Below, piece after piece: positions 16,002 to 25,200 of a stretch of DNA of 64,000 nucleotides. The stretch's first letter is position 1. Every line of letters begins with the position of its first letter. The notes below the pieces were generated by a model. That model did no database searches. It saw nothing but the letters and a program-made list of their open reading frames with translations, and was not told the origin of the DNA. A program made the position numbers and the translations under genes. The stretch is from CAZSDW01 sp964605705 (GTDB lineage Bacteria > Fidelibacterota > UBA2242): contig CAZSDW010000002.1 in the NCBI GenBank assembly GCA_964605705.1, forward strand, positions 83,457-147,456, written 5' to 3'.

Positions 16002-16030
16002 ATCCGCCTTACAGCAGGTGGATTTTTTTT
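16002..16030 (+). terminator. Attenuator terminator of the pyr operon
   Basis: ATCCGCC (16002-16008) pairs with GGTGGAT (16017-16023) with one G-U pair, followed by eight T. It lies 16 bases before the pyrR start codon and is the regulated half of the PyrR attenuator. Confidence 0.8.
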
Positions 16031-16046
16031 ATTTTTGGAGAGTGAA

Positions 16047-16607
16047 ATGAATTTTAAAACGAGATCCTATCTGATGGACGAACTGGCGCTGAAACGGACG
16101 GTGACCCGCTTAGCCCATGAAATCGTCGAGCGCTGTAAAGGAACGGAAAATATTGCGATTATCGGTATCCGCACCCGGGGTGAATTTCTGGCAAAACGAA
16201 TTGCAAAAAATATCGAAGAGGTCGAAAAAGTTCAGATACCGGTCGGAGTCCTGGATACGGTGATGTACCGGGATGATTTTCGAATGAAAAAACATCTGCC
16301 GGCGATGGAAATTACCGAGATACCCTTTGATGTCGATGATAAAATCCTGATTCTGGTGGATGATGTCATTTATACCGGCAGAACAATTCGAGCCGCTATG
16401 GATGCCCTCATGGATTTCGGGCGACCGTCATCCATCCAATTAGCGGTATTAATTGATCGCGGGCATCGGGAACTACCGATTAAAGCGGATTATATTGGAA
16501 AAAATGTCCCCACCGCCAAGAATGAAGAGGTACGGGTTCGTATGAAAGAAATTGATGATAAAGATGAAATCCTTTTAGTGGAGGTCGAGCATGAATCTGA
16601 GCATTAA
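16047..16607 (+). CDS. pyrR: PyrR bifunctional regulator / uracil phosphoribosyltransferase
   Basis: A 186-residue protein of the PyrR family. The PRPP-binding loop VDDVIYTGRTIRAAMDAL is near residue 95, and GIRTRGEFLAKRIA is near the N-terminus. PyrR binds pyr mRNA in the presence of UMP and also has uracil phosphoribosyltransferase activity. ATG 16047 is preceded by TTGGAGAG at good spacing; an upstream TTG at 16035 would put the start inside this ribosome site and the terminator. It heads pyrR-pyrB-pyrC and overlaps pyrB by 17 bases. The leader carries the PyrR target, so it autoregulates the operon. Confidence 0.95.
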   Translation: MNFKTRSYLMDELALKRTVTRLAHEIVERCKGTENIAIIGIRTRGEFLAKRIAKNIEEVEKVQIPVGVLDTVMYRDDFRMKKHLPAMEITEIPFDVDDKILILVDDVIYTGRTIRAAMDALMDFGRPSSIQLAVLIDRGHRELPIKADYIGKNVPTAKNEEVRVRMKEIDDKDEILLVEVEHESEH

Positions 16608-17511
16608 ACATCTTTATGGTCTGGAGGGAGTTCCGAAAGAGGATATTAATGCGATCCTTGATAATGCCAACTCCTTTCGTGAAGTACTGGAACGCCCGAT
16701 AAAAAAAGTCCCGACCCTGAAAGGTGTTACCGTCGTCAATCTCTTTTTTGAAAATTCGACCCGGACGCGGATTTCTTTTGAATTGGCTGAAAAGCGCTTG
16801 TCAGCGGATACGGTGAACTTTTCCGCTTCCGGCAGCAGCCTTAGTAAAGGTGAAAGTCTGCGGGACACAGTCCAGAACCTGTTTGCCATGAAAATGGATG
16901 TCGTTGTCATGCGACATCCAACACCTGGATCAGTGAAATTACTATCCCGATTTATCGATGCGGTGGTTATCAACGCAGGTGATGGTACCCATGAACATCC
17001 TACCCAGGCGTTGCTGGATATAATGTCGCTCAAGGAAAAAACCGGTTCGCTGGAGGGACTCAATGTGGCAATTATCGGCGATATTCGACACAGCCGGGTA
17101 GCACTGTCGAATATTTATGGTTTAAAAACCATGGGTGCCAACGTGCTCCTCTGTGGACCACCGACATTTATTCCGTATGGCGCGGAATCATTGGGAGTGA
17201 CAGTGACCCATAATCTTGATGAAGCGCTGGCGTTTGCCGATGCAATTAACGTACTGCGGATCCAGAAGGAGCGACAGGGGAAAGGGATGATTCCGTCCAT
17301 GCGTGAATATCGGAATGTTTATGGCATTACTCAGCAACGACTGAGCAAACTGAAACGTCCCATTATCATAATGCATCCGGGTCCCATTAACCGGGGTGTT
17401 GAAATCGACACTGACGTAGCGGACAGTGAGCATTCAATTATTCTGCACCAGGTACTGAATGGTGTTGCAATCAGAATGTCAGTTTTATATTTATTAGCAG
17501 GTGGGAGGTAG
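16591..17511 (+). CDS. pyrB: Aspartate carbamoyltransferase catalytic subunit
   Basis: A 306-residue cytosolic enzyme joining carbamoyl phosphate and aspartate, the committed step of pyrimidine synthesis. The carbamoyl-phosphate loop FENSTRTRISFE is near residue 53, GDGTHEHPTQALLD near 130, and HPGPINRGVE near 265. The start lies inside the end of pyrR with AGGTCGAGC as its likely ribosome site, suggesting translational coupling. No pyrI regulatory subunit adjoins, as in Bacillus-type operons that rely on PyrR instead. Confidence 0.96.
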   Translation: MNLSIKHLYGLEGVPKEDINAILDNANSFREVLERPIKKVPTLKGVTVVNLFFENSTRTRISFELAEKRLSADTVNFSASGSSLSKGESLRDTVQNLFAMKMDVVVMRHPTPGSVKLLSRFIDAVVINAGDGTHEHPTQALLDIMSLKEKTGSLEGLNVAIIGDIRHSRVALSNIYGLKTMGANVLLCGPPTFIPYGAESLGVTVTHNLDEALAFADAINVLRIQKERQGKGMIPSMREYRNVYGITQQRLSKLKRPIIIMHPGPINRGVEIDTDVADSEHSIILHQVLNGVAIRMSVLYLLAGGR

Positions 17512-17521
17512 GAGAGCGATT

Positions 17522-18814
17522 ATGCAGACACGAAAAATAGATACAAGCATACTTTTTAAAAATGCAACCATCGTTGATCCCTTCAAAGAGGAAATATATG
17601 AAGCCGATCTTTTAATAGAAAAGGGAAAGATCAGTAAAATTGACCGCGATATCCCGGATAAGGAAGTCAGGGAAAAGGTAAATTTAAAGGGATTCTATAT
17701 AGCACCCGGATTTGTCGATCTGCACGTCCATTTCCGGGAACCGGGCTATGAAAACAGCGAGACGATCGAGACCGGATGCCGGGCAGCCCTGGCAGGTGGA
17801 TTTACTCAGGTCTGCTGTATGCCGAATACCGATCCCGCCATTGATACGCGTGAAACCGTTCGGTTTATCTATGAAAAAGCTGAAAAAGAGCTGGTCAATG
17901 TCTATCCGATTGCGGCTATCACCAAGGAGCGAAAGGGCGATGAACTGACTGAAATGGTGGAACTTGCCGAAGCCGGAGCTGTCGCGTTTTCGGATGATGG
18001 TTCACCCTTAAGCAATAGTCAGATTCTGCGCTATGCCCTGGAATATTCAAAAATTACCGGAAAGCCAATCATCAATCATTCCGAAGATCCCGGCTTAAAA
18101 GGGGATGGAATTATTAATGAAGGAATCGTATCGACCCAGTTGGGGATACCGGGCAATCCGGGTATTGCCGAAGAGGTCATGATAGCCCGGGATTTGAAGA
18201 TTGCGGAATTTGTCAAAGCCCGAATGCATGTGCCGCATGTTTCGACTGCCGGATCGGTGGAGTTAATTCGTCAGGCAAAAGCCCGGGGAATCGCGGTAAC
18301 AGCCGAGGTGACTCCGCACCATTTTTCCCTGACCGATGAGTATATGCGGAGTTTTAATGCCAACGGTAAAGTCGCGCCACCCCTCCGGACGGAAGCAGAT
18401 CGCCAGGCACTCATCGCCGGGTTAAAAGACGGAACGATCGATGCCATCGCTACGGACCACGCACCCCATGTCGTCGATGCCAAGGAAACCTCTCTTGACC
18501 TCGCAGCATACGGTTTGATCGGGCTTGAAACGGCGTTTGCCCTGGCACTGACTCACCTGGTTCATCCGAAATTGCTGACATTGATGGAGCTGGTCAAACT
18601 GCTGACAACGAAACCCGCCGCGCTGATGCAACTGCCCTTATCGGAGATCAAGATCGGTACTGATGCTAATTTCACGATCTTCAACATCAATGAATGGTGG
18701 GTGTTCGGTGCTCAGAATATTTACTCGAAATCGCACAATTCACCCTTCATTGGGAATGAGTTTACAGGACGGGTAAAGGGAGTCTTCACAAAGTCCCATT
18801 ATACCAGTATTTAG
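17522..18814 (+). CDS. pyrC: Dihydroorotase, class I
   Basis: A 430-residue amidohydrolase that closes carbamoyl aspartate to dihydroorotate. Metal-binding DLHVHFREPG is near residue 60, NHSED and HVSTA supply later histidines, and the catalytic aspartate is in ATDHAPH. Start ATG 17522 lies behind GGGAGGTAGGAG; the open frame extends upstream to a GTG inside pyrB but without a matching ribosome site. It ends the pyr operon, 10 bases after pyrB. Confidence 0.95.
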   Translation: MQTRKIDTSILFKNATIVDPFKEEIYEADLLIEKGKISKIDRDIPDKEVREKVNLKGFYIAPGFVDLHVHFREPGYENSETIETGCRAALAGGFTQVCCMPNTDPAIDTRETVRFIYEKAEKELVNVYPIAAITKERKGDELTEMVELAEAGAVAFSDDGSPLSNSQILRYALEYSKITGKPIINHSEDPGLKGDGIINEGIVSTQLGIPGNPGIAEEVMIARDLKIAEFVKARMHVPHVSTAGSVELIRQAKARGIAVTAEVTPHHFSLTDEYMRSFNANGKVAPPLRTEADRQALIAGLKDGTIDAIATDHAPHVVDAKETSLDLAAYGLIGLETAFALALTHLVHPKLLTLMELVKLLTTKPAALMQLPLSEIKIGTDANFTIFNINEWWVFGAQNIYSKSHNSPFIGNEFTGRVKGVFTKSHYTSI

Positions 18815-18839
18815 CTCAAGCTCTCGCCTTAAAAAAATC

Positions 18840-18868
18840 TTGATTATGTAATTGTCGGATTGTAAGTT
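18840..18868 (+). promoter_or_regulatory. Candidate promoter of the ribosomal protein cluster
   Basis: TTGATT (18840-18845), 17-base spacer, TAAGTT (18863-18868). Only four of six bases match in each box, so this is weak, but it is well placed for the rplM transcript. Confidence 0.35.
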
Positions 18869-18903
18869 TACCCGCTGTTTTAACTGAAGGTATGAGAGAA
18901 GGA

Positions 18904-19341
18904 ATGTACAAGACATATTATCCGAAACTTAATGAAATTAATCAGAAATGGTATGTAGTTGATGCCGAGGGCAAAGCACTGGGTCGTCTTTCCAGCCAGG
19001 TTGCCTCAATCCTCAGAGGCAAAAATAAACCATATTATACTCCACATATGGATACCGGTGATTTCGTGGTGGTGATTAACGCCGAGAAGATCAGAATGAC
19101 CGGACGTAAAGCCGAAACCAAAAAGTATTTTACCCATTCCGGTTATATTGGTGGCGGGCGATTTGAGAGCTACCGCGAAGCAATGGGAAAACATCCGGAA
19201 GAAATTATCGGTCGTGCCGTCAAGGGAATGCTGCCGCGGAATACATTAGGCAGGAAGTTATTCAGGAAATTAAAAGTCTATGCCGGTCCGGAACATCCGC
19301 ACGAGGCTCAACAACCCGAACCACTTGAAATAAAAGGATAA
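18904..19341 (+). CDS. rplM: Ribosomal protein L13
   Basis: A 145-residue large-subunit protein. Motifs include WYVVDAEGKALGRLSS, YTPHMDTGDFVVVINA, AVKGMLPRNTLGR and LKVYAGPEHPHEAQQP, all universal in L13. An in-frame ATG four codons earlier (18892) is also possible; the later ATG gives the usual KTY N-terminus. It is followed seven bases later by rpsI, the standard pair. Confidence 0.97.
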   Translation: MYKTYYPKLNEINQKWYVVDAEGKALGRLSSQVASILRGKNKPYYTPHMDTGDFVVVINAEKIRMTGRKAETKKYFTHSGYIGGGRFESYREAMGKHPEEIIGRAVKGMLPRNTLGRKLFRKLKVYAGPEHPHEAQQPEPLEIKG

Positions 19342-19348
19342 TCAGAAT

Positions 19349-19741
19349 ATGCCAAAATTAGAATATGTTTCGCTTGGACGTCGGAAACGCGCGGTTGCCC
19401 GTTTAAGAATGTCAGCCGGCGACGGGAATATCATCATCAACAAACGCTCTATTGATGATTATTTTGGACGCGAGAACCTGAAGCAGATTATCCGGCAGCC
19501 CCTTGAAATTTGTGATGCTGTTGGACAGTTTGATATTCGGATTAATGTCAATGGCGGTGGTCTTGCCGGTCAGGCTGGGGCGATAAAATTAGCCGTTGCC
19601 CGCGCTCTGGAAAAATTTGATCCTGAATTACGCCAGAAATTAAAACCAGCCGGATTTCTGACGAGAGACGCAAGAGTTACCGAACGAAAGAAGTACGGTC
19701 TTGCCGGTGCTCGTCGGGCATACCAGTTCTCCAAACGTTAA
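19349..19741 (+). CDS. rpsI: Ribosomal protein S9
   Basis: A 130-residue small-subunit protein. LGRRKRAVARLRM at the N-terminus, GGGLAGQAGAIKLAVARAL in the middle and the basic tail RAYQFSKR, whose last residues reach the P-site tRNA, are all present. Second gene of the rplM-rpsI pair, followed by rpsB. Confidence 0.97.
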   Translation: MPKLEYVSLGRRKRAVARLRMSAGDGNIIINKRSIDDYFGRENLKQIIRQPLEICDAVGQFDIRINVNGGGLAGQAGAIKLAVARALEKFDPELRQKLKPAGFLTRDARVTERKKYGLAGARRAYQFSKR

Positions 19742-19760
19742 TAGAAGAAAGATAGACTTT

Positions 19761-20498
19761 ATGAGCAACGTAACATTCGAACAACTCTGGAAATCAGGCG
19801 CCCACTTTGGTCATTTGACCCGAAAATGGAATCCCAAAATGAAAGAATATATCTTCATGTCCAAAAACGGGATCCATATTATTGATTTAAAAAGAACTGT
19901 AGAATGTCTTGATGAAGCCAGCCGTTTTATTCGTGAAACCGTTCGCAAAGGTGGCGATGTCCTTTTTGTTGGCACCAAGAAACAAGCGAAAGATATTATT
20001 CAGAAAGAAGCCGACCGCGCTGGTATGTTTTATGTCGTTGAGCGCTGGTTGGGTGGCACTCTGACAAACTTTTCGACAATCAAAAAAAGTATCCGCCATC
20101 TGCAGAAACTGGAAAAGGATAAATCATCCGGATATGGTGAAAATTTTACCAAAAAAGAAAAACTTTCACTCGAGAGAGAACGAGTAAAATTAGCCGATCT
20201 GCATCGTGGTATCAAAGATATGAAACGTATTCCGGATGTTCTGATCGTTGTCGATATTTTACATGATGATATTGCGGTCAAAGAAGCCAAACGTCTTGAT
20301 ATTCCGGTTGTTGCCATTCTGGATACCAATGCTGATCCAAGCGAAGTGGATTTTCCGATTCCGGCGAATGATGATTCTATTCAGACGATCCAGTTGCTGA
20401 TCACTGAATTGGCAAATGCGATCCTGGAAGCCAAAAGTTCACGACTGGTCGATGTGCCTTCAGCCGCCTCAGAAGAACCGGGAACATCTGCTAGTTAA
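19761..20498 (+). CDS. rpsB: Ribosomal protein S2
   Basis: A 245-residue small-subunit protein. GAHFGHLTRKWNPKM, IHIIDLKRT, FVGTKKQAKDII, ERWLGGTLTNF and VAILDTNADPSEVDFPIPAND are diagnostic. The frame is open 20 codons upstream into the end of rpsI, but family length and the AGAAGAAAG site support ATG 19761. It forms the conserved rpsB-tsf-pyrH-frr block. Confidence 0.97.
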   Translation: MSNVTFEQLWKSGAHFGHLTRKWNPKMKEYIFMSKNGIHIIDLKRTVECLDEASRFIRETVRKGGDVLFVGTKKQAKDIIQKEADRAGMFYVVERWLGGTLTNFSTIKKSIRHLQKLEKDKSSGYGENFTKKEKLSLERERVKLADLHRGIKDMKRIPDVLIVVDILHDDIAVKEAKRLDIPVVAILDTNADPSEVDFPIPANDDSIQTIQLLITELANAILEAKSSRLVDVPSAASEEPGTSAS

Positions 20499-20520
20499 TT
20501 CTGAAAGGATACGATAGAAA

Positions 20521-21123
20521 ATGCAAATTTCTGCAACACAAGTTAAAGAGCTGAGAGATAGAACCGGTATCGGTATGATGGATTGTAAAGCCGCTCTTGT
20601 TGAATCCGAAGGGGATATTGAAAAAGCGATCGATATCCTGCGGAAAAAAGGAAAAGCCAAAGCTGAGAAAAAAGCCAGTCGTGCCGCGACTGACGGTCTG
20701 ATCTGGTCTTATATTCACCCCGGTAACAAACTGGGTGTACTCATCGAAGTCAACTGTGAAACCGACTTTGTTGCCAAGACTGACGATTTTCAAAACTTCG
20801 TAAATGATGTCGCCATGCATATTGCCGCGACCAGCCCGGCGGCTATCCGGCGTGAGGAAATCGATGCAAATATCGTTGCTAAGGAACGGGAAATCTACCT
20901 GGAACAAGTCCGTAACCAGAATAAACCCGAAAATATTCTCGAGAAAATCGTTGATGGGAAAATGAATAAATTTTACCAGGAAAATTGTCTCCTGGAACAG
21001 GCTTTTGTTAAAGATCCGCAAAAATCAATCAAAGATTACCTGACCGAAACAATTGCCCGAATTGGTGAAAATATCAACATTACGCGTTTTGTTCGCTTTC
21101 AATTGGGTGAAAATCTCCAATAA
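20521..21123 (+). CDS. tsf: Elongation factor Ts
   Basis: A 200-residue nucleotide exchange factor for EF-Tu. The N-terminal UBA-like part with LRDRTGIGMMDCKAAL and the exchange motif TDFVAKTDDFQNFV are seen. At 200 residues it is of the short type, with a single core subdomain, as in Thermus, rather than the 280-residue enterobacterial form. Located 22 bases after rpsB. Confidence 0.95.
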   Translation: MQISATQVKELRDRTGIGMMDCKAALVESEGDIEKAIDILRKKGKAKAEKKASRAATDGLIWSYIHPGNKLGVLIEVNCETDFVAKTDDFQNFVNDVAMHIAATSPAAIRREEIDANIVAKEREIYLEQVRNQNKPENILEKIVDGKMNKFYQENCLLEQAFVKDPQKSIKDYLTETIARIGENINITRFVRFQLGENLQ

Positions 21124-21152
21124 AAATTCCTGTTTAAATAATTATTATTTAA

Positions 21153-21878
21153 ATGTCTAAATCTAAATACCAGCGTGTGTTACTGAAATTTTCAGGAGAG
21201 GCGCTTGCCGGTGAAAAAGGCACGGGTATCGATCCGGCTACTCTGGATTATCTCTGCACCGAAATTATTTCCGCGAAGGAACTCGGGCTGGAGATAGGTA
21301 TTGTCCTCGGAGGCGGTAATATATTCCGTGGTCTTGCCGCAAGTGAACGTGGTATGGATCGAGTTAAAGCGGACTATATGGGCATGCTGGCGACGGTGAT
21401 CAATGCCCTTGCAGTTCAGGATGCGCTGGAATCCAGAGGACAGAAAGTCATTGTCATGTCTGCCATCCAGATGATCGATGTCGCCGAACCAATGGTTATT
21501 CGTAAAGCGGTTAAATATTTGCAAAGTGGTTACTTAGTCATTTTCAGTGCCGGGACCGGACGACCTTTTTTCAGCACGGATACAGGAGCAGCACTGAGAG
21601 CGGTCGAGATTCATGCCGACGCAATTATCAAAGCCACCAAAGTCGATGGTGTCTATGATAAAGACCCGGTGAAACATGCTGATGCAAAATTTTATCGCGA
21701 TCTCAGCTATCAGACCGCTGTAGAGAAGCAACTGAAAGTGATGGACCTGACAGCGATCACTTTGTGTCAGGATAATAAATTGGATATCCTGGTCTATAAT
21801 ATGAAAAAAAAGGGCAATCTTCGCCGATTATTAATGGGAGAAAATATAGGTACAATAATTTCCGGGAGTAAGTCATGA
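21153..21878 (+). CDS. pyrH: UMP kinase
   Basis: A 241-residue hexameric amino-acid-kinase-fold enzyme phosphorylating UMP to UDP. KFSGEALAGEKG at the N-terminus, VLGGGNIFRG, and TGRPFFSTDTGAALRAVEI are diagnostic. Overlaps frr by four bases (ATGA), indicating translational coupling. Confidence 0.96.
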   Translation: MSKSKYQRVLLKFSGEALAGEKGTGIDPATLDYLCTEIISAKELGLEIGIVLGGGNIFRGLAASERGMDRVKADYMGMLATVINALAVQDALESRGQKVIVMSAIQMIDVAEPMVIRKAVKYLQSGYLVIFSAGTGRPFFSTDTGAALRAVEIHADAIIKATKVDGVYDKDPVKHADAKFYRDLSYQTAVEKQLKVMDLTAITLCQDNKLDILVYNMKKKGNLRRLLMGENIGTIISGSKS

Positions 21879-22432
21879 TAGACGAAATTTTAAAAGATGC
21901 TGAACACCGTATGCGGAAAAGTGTCGAAGCAACACACCATGAACTGGCTGCAATCCGTACCGGCAGGGCAAATCCCGGAATCCTTGATTCGATAAAAGTT
22001 GATTATTATGGATCCCTGACTCCACTGAAGCAAATTGCGAATGTCGCAGCACCTGATCCACGGCTGCTGGTAGTCCAGGTATTTGATAGAAATGCCATAG
22101 CGGCTGTCGATAAAGCGATTAAGGCGGCTGATCTTGGATTAAATCCGCAGGCGGATGGTAATCTGTTGCGGCTGCCGATTCCACCCTTGACTGAAGAACG
22201 CCGGCGGGAGCTGGTCAAATTTGGTCACAAAATTTCTGAAGAGGGGAAAATCGCCGTTCGTAACATACGTCGGGATGCTAATGATTTAATCAGGGAACTG
22301 GAAAAAGAGAGCGAAATTTCCAAGGATCAGAGCCACGATGCACAGGAAAATATTCAGGAAATCACCGATGAGTTTATCGGGGAAATCGACACTCTATTCA
22401 GGGAAAAAGAGAAAAATATTATGGATGAATAA
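21875..22432 (+). CDS. frr: Ribosome recycling factor
   Basis: A 185-residue factor that with EF-G splits post-termination ribosomes. IRTGRANPGILDSIKVDYYG, TPLKQIANVAAPDPR and the C-terminal VRNIRRDANDLIRELEKE coiled-coil are diagnostic. It is the last gene of the translation cluster and is followed by a strong terminator. Confidence 0.97.
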   Translation: MIDEILKDAEHRMRKSVEATHHELAAIRTGRANPGILDSIKVDYYGSLTPLKQIANVAAPDPRLLVVQVFDRNAIAAVDKAIKAADLGLNPQADGNLLRLPIPPLTEERRRELVKFGHKISEEGKIAVRNIRRDANDLIRELEKESEISKDQSHDAQENIQEITDEFIGEIDTLFREKEKNIMDE

Positions 22433-22446
22433 GATTTCGACTGATA

Positions 22447-22478
22447 ATAAAAAAGGGCTTCTGCAGAAGCCCTTTTTT
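22447..22478. terminator. Bidirectional terminator between frr and nrdJ
   Basis: A perfect palindrome AAAAGGGCTTC / GAAGCCCTTTT around TGCA, flanked by A and T runs, lies between the convergent genes frr and nrdJ. It can end transcripts from both sides. Confidence 0.9.
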
Positions 22479-22498
22479 ATTTTAATGGAATTATCACT

Positions 22499-24913
22499 TT
22501 AGCATTTTGAGAAGCCGCAAGAAGTACAGGTTACACAGCCGCTTTCATGATAGACGGAGGCACCGCAATCCGGACAGGTTGTGATGGTTTTTTTATTGTC
22601 AACCTGTAATTTATTACCACTATTCAGCGATACCTTTTCAGCAGCATTTTCAGGAACAACATCTTTAAATACAAATTGTGGTTGTGCAGGGGCTCCCTTT
22701 TTCTTGCCTTCACGTTCTTCCAGGTACCACTCGAGTGCTTTTGCAATGGCATCCGGTGTGGATAAAATTTGAGTACCGTTTTCCCAGATCGGGCTTGGTC
22801 CGCCAATTCCTTTCAGCTGTTTAATAACATCGCGCGTATCGATACCGGAACGGAGTGCCAGCGATATCAGACGACTGATGGCTTCGGATTCAACCTGTGC
22901 CTGGCTACCGGCTTTGCCGATATTTGTGAATACTTCACAAAGACCGGTTTCATCTTCGTTGATTGTGACATAGAGTGTCCCCAGTCCGGTTCTGATGCGT
23001 TTGGTTACGCCGCGCGTATCCTGTGGACGAACACGGGGGTGAATCTGGTTATCATGATAGATCACTTTTGTTATAGTTTCGGTCGCACTGGACTTTTGAG
23101 TCGCTTTATCACCAATATAAAGGACCTGTTCATCCCGGCTGCCGTCGCGATAGATTGTGATACCCTTACAATCGGCTTCATAAGCTAACCAGTAAGCGTC
23201 CATAACATCCTGAACAGATGCGGATTTTGGGAAATTACAGGTTTTTGAAACAGCTGCATCCGTCCATTTTTGAAATGCTGCCTGCATCCGTACATGCCAT
23301 TCCGGAGTGATATCGTGGGCAGTGACAAAAAGTTTTTTAATCGCGTTGGGGATTTCTTCCATGTGCTGAATCGTTCCCTTTTCAGCAACTTTCTTCATCA
23401 GTTCTTCTGAATAGATACCGGCATCTTTGCAGGCTTGTTCAAAGTATGGGTTAACATAGAGTAGATTCGTTCCATCCATAACCCGCTTGGTAAATACCAG
23501 AGAAAAAGCCGGTTCGATTCCACTACTACAATCTGCCAGCATGGAAATTGTGCCGGTCGGTGCGATAGTCGTAAAAGTGGAATTCCGCAGTTTTGGTCCG
23601 TCCGGGAAATAGATACTGTCATTCCAGGCTGGAAATGTTCCCCGACTTTCTCCGAGCCGGATGCTTGCATCACGGGCTGATTTATAAACATGACTCATCA
23701 TTTCATCGGCGAGTTGCAAAGCTTCTTCCGAATTATAGGGAATTTTTAATTTGAAAAGCACATCGGCAAATCCCATCACTCCTAAACCGATTTTACGACT
23801 TTTTTTGACCATCGTATCGATTTTTTTCAATGGGTATCGGTTCACGTCAATGACATTATCGAGAAAGTGGATGGTCGTATCAATGGTTTCAGTCAGGCGG
23901 TCATAATCAATTTTTCTGTCGGTAACAAAATTTGCCAGATTAATCGATCCCAGGTTGCAGGCTTCGTGGGGCAGAAGTGGTTGTTCTCCGCAGGGATTGG
24001 TGGCTTCGATGTCGCCCAGCTTTGGGGTGGGATTCATTTTATTAATTTTGTCAATAAATACCACTCCCGGGTCACCATTCGCCCAGGCATTCCGCGCGAT
24101 CAGTTTGAACACATCCGCGGCATTCAGAGTACCGGCGACACTTCCATCGGTCGGATTGATTAACTCATATTGCTCGCGTTTCCTGACCTTTTCCATAAAG
24201 TCATCAGTCACAGCGACGGATATATTGAAATTTGTCAGATCGGTATTATTTTTTTTACAGTCAATAAATTCGAGAATGTCCGGGTGATCGACACGCAGAA
24301 TACCCATATTGGCGCCCCGCCGCGTGCCGCCCTGTTTGACTGCTTCGGTGGAAGCATTATAGACTTTCATAAAGGAGACCGGACCGCTGGCAACTCCACT
24401 GGTCGTTTTGACAATACTCTTTTTGGGACGAATACGACTGAATGAAAATCCGGTACCGCCGCCACTTTTATGGATTAACGCAGTATCCTTAAGTGTCTGG
24501 AAAATAGATTCCATGGAGTCGTCGATTGGTAAAACAAAACAGGCAGATAATTGACCCAGCTCGCGACCGGCGTTCATAATAGTAGGGGAATTGGGCAGAA
24601 AATCCTTATTAAACAGCATCTGGTAAAATTTTTCAGCGGTCTTTATAACATTGGATTTGCTGGTATAGGCAGCGTCGGCTTCGGCGATCGCATTTGAAAT
24701 TCGACGCAGCAAATCATCCGGTGTTTCAATTGGTTTACCGGCTTTGTCTCGCATCAGGTAGCGACGTCTGAGCACTTCAACGGCATTCTCAGAAAAAACA
24801 GGTTCCGGTTCTGCGACCGATTTAGGAACGGAAACAGATACATTTGCCTGAGAAATGTCGCCTGAATTGTCCGTTTTTGAAGATTCGAAATTGAGTACAA
24901 TTGGCTCAGACAT
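22499..24913 (-). CDS. nrdJ: Vitamin B12-dependent ribonucleotide reductase (class II)
   Basis: An 804-residue adenosylcobalamin-dependent reductase making deoxynucleotides without oxygen. The substrate site region NSPTIMNAGRELGQLSACFVLP, the GGGTGFSFSRIRPK loop, NPCGEQPLLPHEACNLGSIN, and the phosphate loop APTGTISMLADCSSG are present. A C-terminal zinc-ribbon-like tail, CPDCGASVYHESGCVTCTSC, is usual in the NrdJ subclass and holds the shuttle cysteines. Ribosome site AAGGAG lies before the ATG. It is transcribed from a consensus promoter bordered by an NrdR box. The enzyme suits anaerobic or variable-oxygen life and requires B12. Confidence 0.96.
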   Translation of the reverse strand: MSEPIVLNFESSKTDNSGDISQANVSVSVPKSVAEPEPVFSENAVEVLRRRYLMRDKAGKPIETPDDLLRRISNAIAEADAAYTSKSNVIKTAEKFYQMLFNKDFLPNSPTIMNAGRELGQLSACFVLPIDDSMESIFQTLKDTALIHKSGGGTGFSFSRIRPKKSIVKTTSGVASGPVSFMKVYNASTEAVKQGGTRRGANMGILRVDHPDILEFIDCKKNNTDLTNFNISVAVTDDFMEKVRKREQYELINPTDGSVAGTLNAADVFKLIARNAWANGDPGVVFIDKINKMNPTPKLGDIEATNPCGEQPLLPHEACNLGSINLANFVTDRKIDYDRLTETIDTTIHFLDNVIDVNRYPLKKIDTMVKKSRKIGLGVMGFADVLFKLKIPYNSEEALQLADEMMSHVYKSARDASIRLGESRGTFPAWNDSIYFPDGPKLRNSTFTTIAPTGTISMLADCSSGIEPAFSLVFTKRVMDGTNLLYVNPYFEQACKDAGIYSEELMKKVAEKGTIQHMEEIPNAIKKLFVTAHDITPEWHVRMQAAFQKWTDAAVSKTCNFPKSASVQDVMDAYWLAYEADCKGITIYRDGSRDEQVLYIGDKATQKSSATETITKVIYHDNQIHPRVRPQDTRGVTKRIRTGLGTLYVTINEDETGLCEVFTNIGKAGSQAQVESEAISRLISLALRSGIDTRDVIKQLKGIGGPSPIWENGTQILSTPDAIAKALEWYLEEREGKKKGAPAQPQFVFKDVVPENAAEKVSLNSGNKLQVDNKKTITTCPDCGASVYHESGCVTCTSCGFSKC

Positions 24914-24983
24914 TAAAAAAAACTCCTTAGAAAGATTTATATAATTTGGCGATTGCCATTAAACGCATTTATCAACCATTGTG

Positions 24984-25012
24984 AATATAAAAATATGCGT
25001 TTAATATGTCAA
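24984..25012 (-). promoter_or_regulatory. Sigma-70-type promoter of nrdJ
   Basis: On the minus strand TTGACA (25012-25007), a 17-base spacer and TATATT (24989-24984) form a near-perfect promoter. Transcription should start near 24977, giving a leader of about 64 bases. The spacer overlaps one arm of an 11-base inverted repeat ATTAAACGCAT / ATGCGTTTAAT (24958-25005) whose function is unknown. Confidence 0.8.
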
Positions 25013-25018
25013 GGCAAA

Positions 25019-25034
25019 ACACAATATTTTGTGT
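25019..25034. promoter_or_regulatory. NrdR box
   Basis: ACACAATATTTTGTGT matches the NrdR consensus acaCwAtATaTwGtgt almost exactly and lies six bases upstream of the -35 box of nrdJ. NrdR is the ATP/dATP-sensing repressor of ribonucleotide reductase genes. Boxes usually come in pairs; a convincing second box is not seen. Confidence 0.75.
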
Positions 25035-25200
25035 TTATCGACGAGCAAAACCCCAAATTCTTGTTAATATTCAATTAATAAAGTTTGTGTAAAATTGGAC
25101 GAATATTTTAGCGTCGAGGAGAAAAGAATACTTTGATCAAATCCTTAAAATGATTTTGAAAATAGTTAGATACTATTAAATTATTTTCGCTCTTTAAAAT

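Noticed and set aside
24914..25035. Cobalamin riboswitch before nrdJ
   Set aside because: The leader is only about 64 bases and lacks a B12-box; control by NrdR box is better supported.
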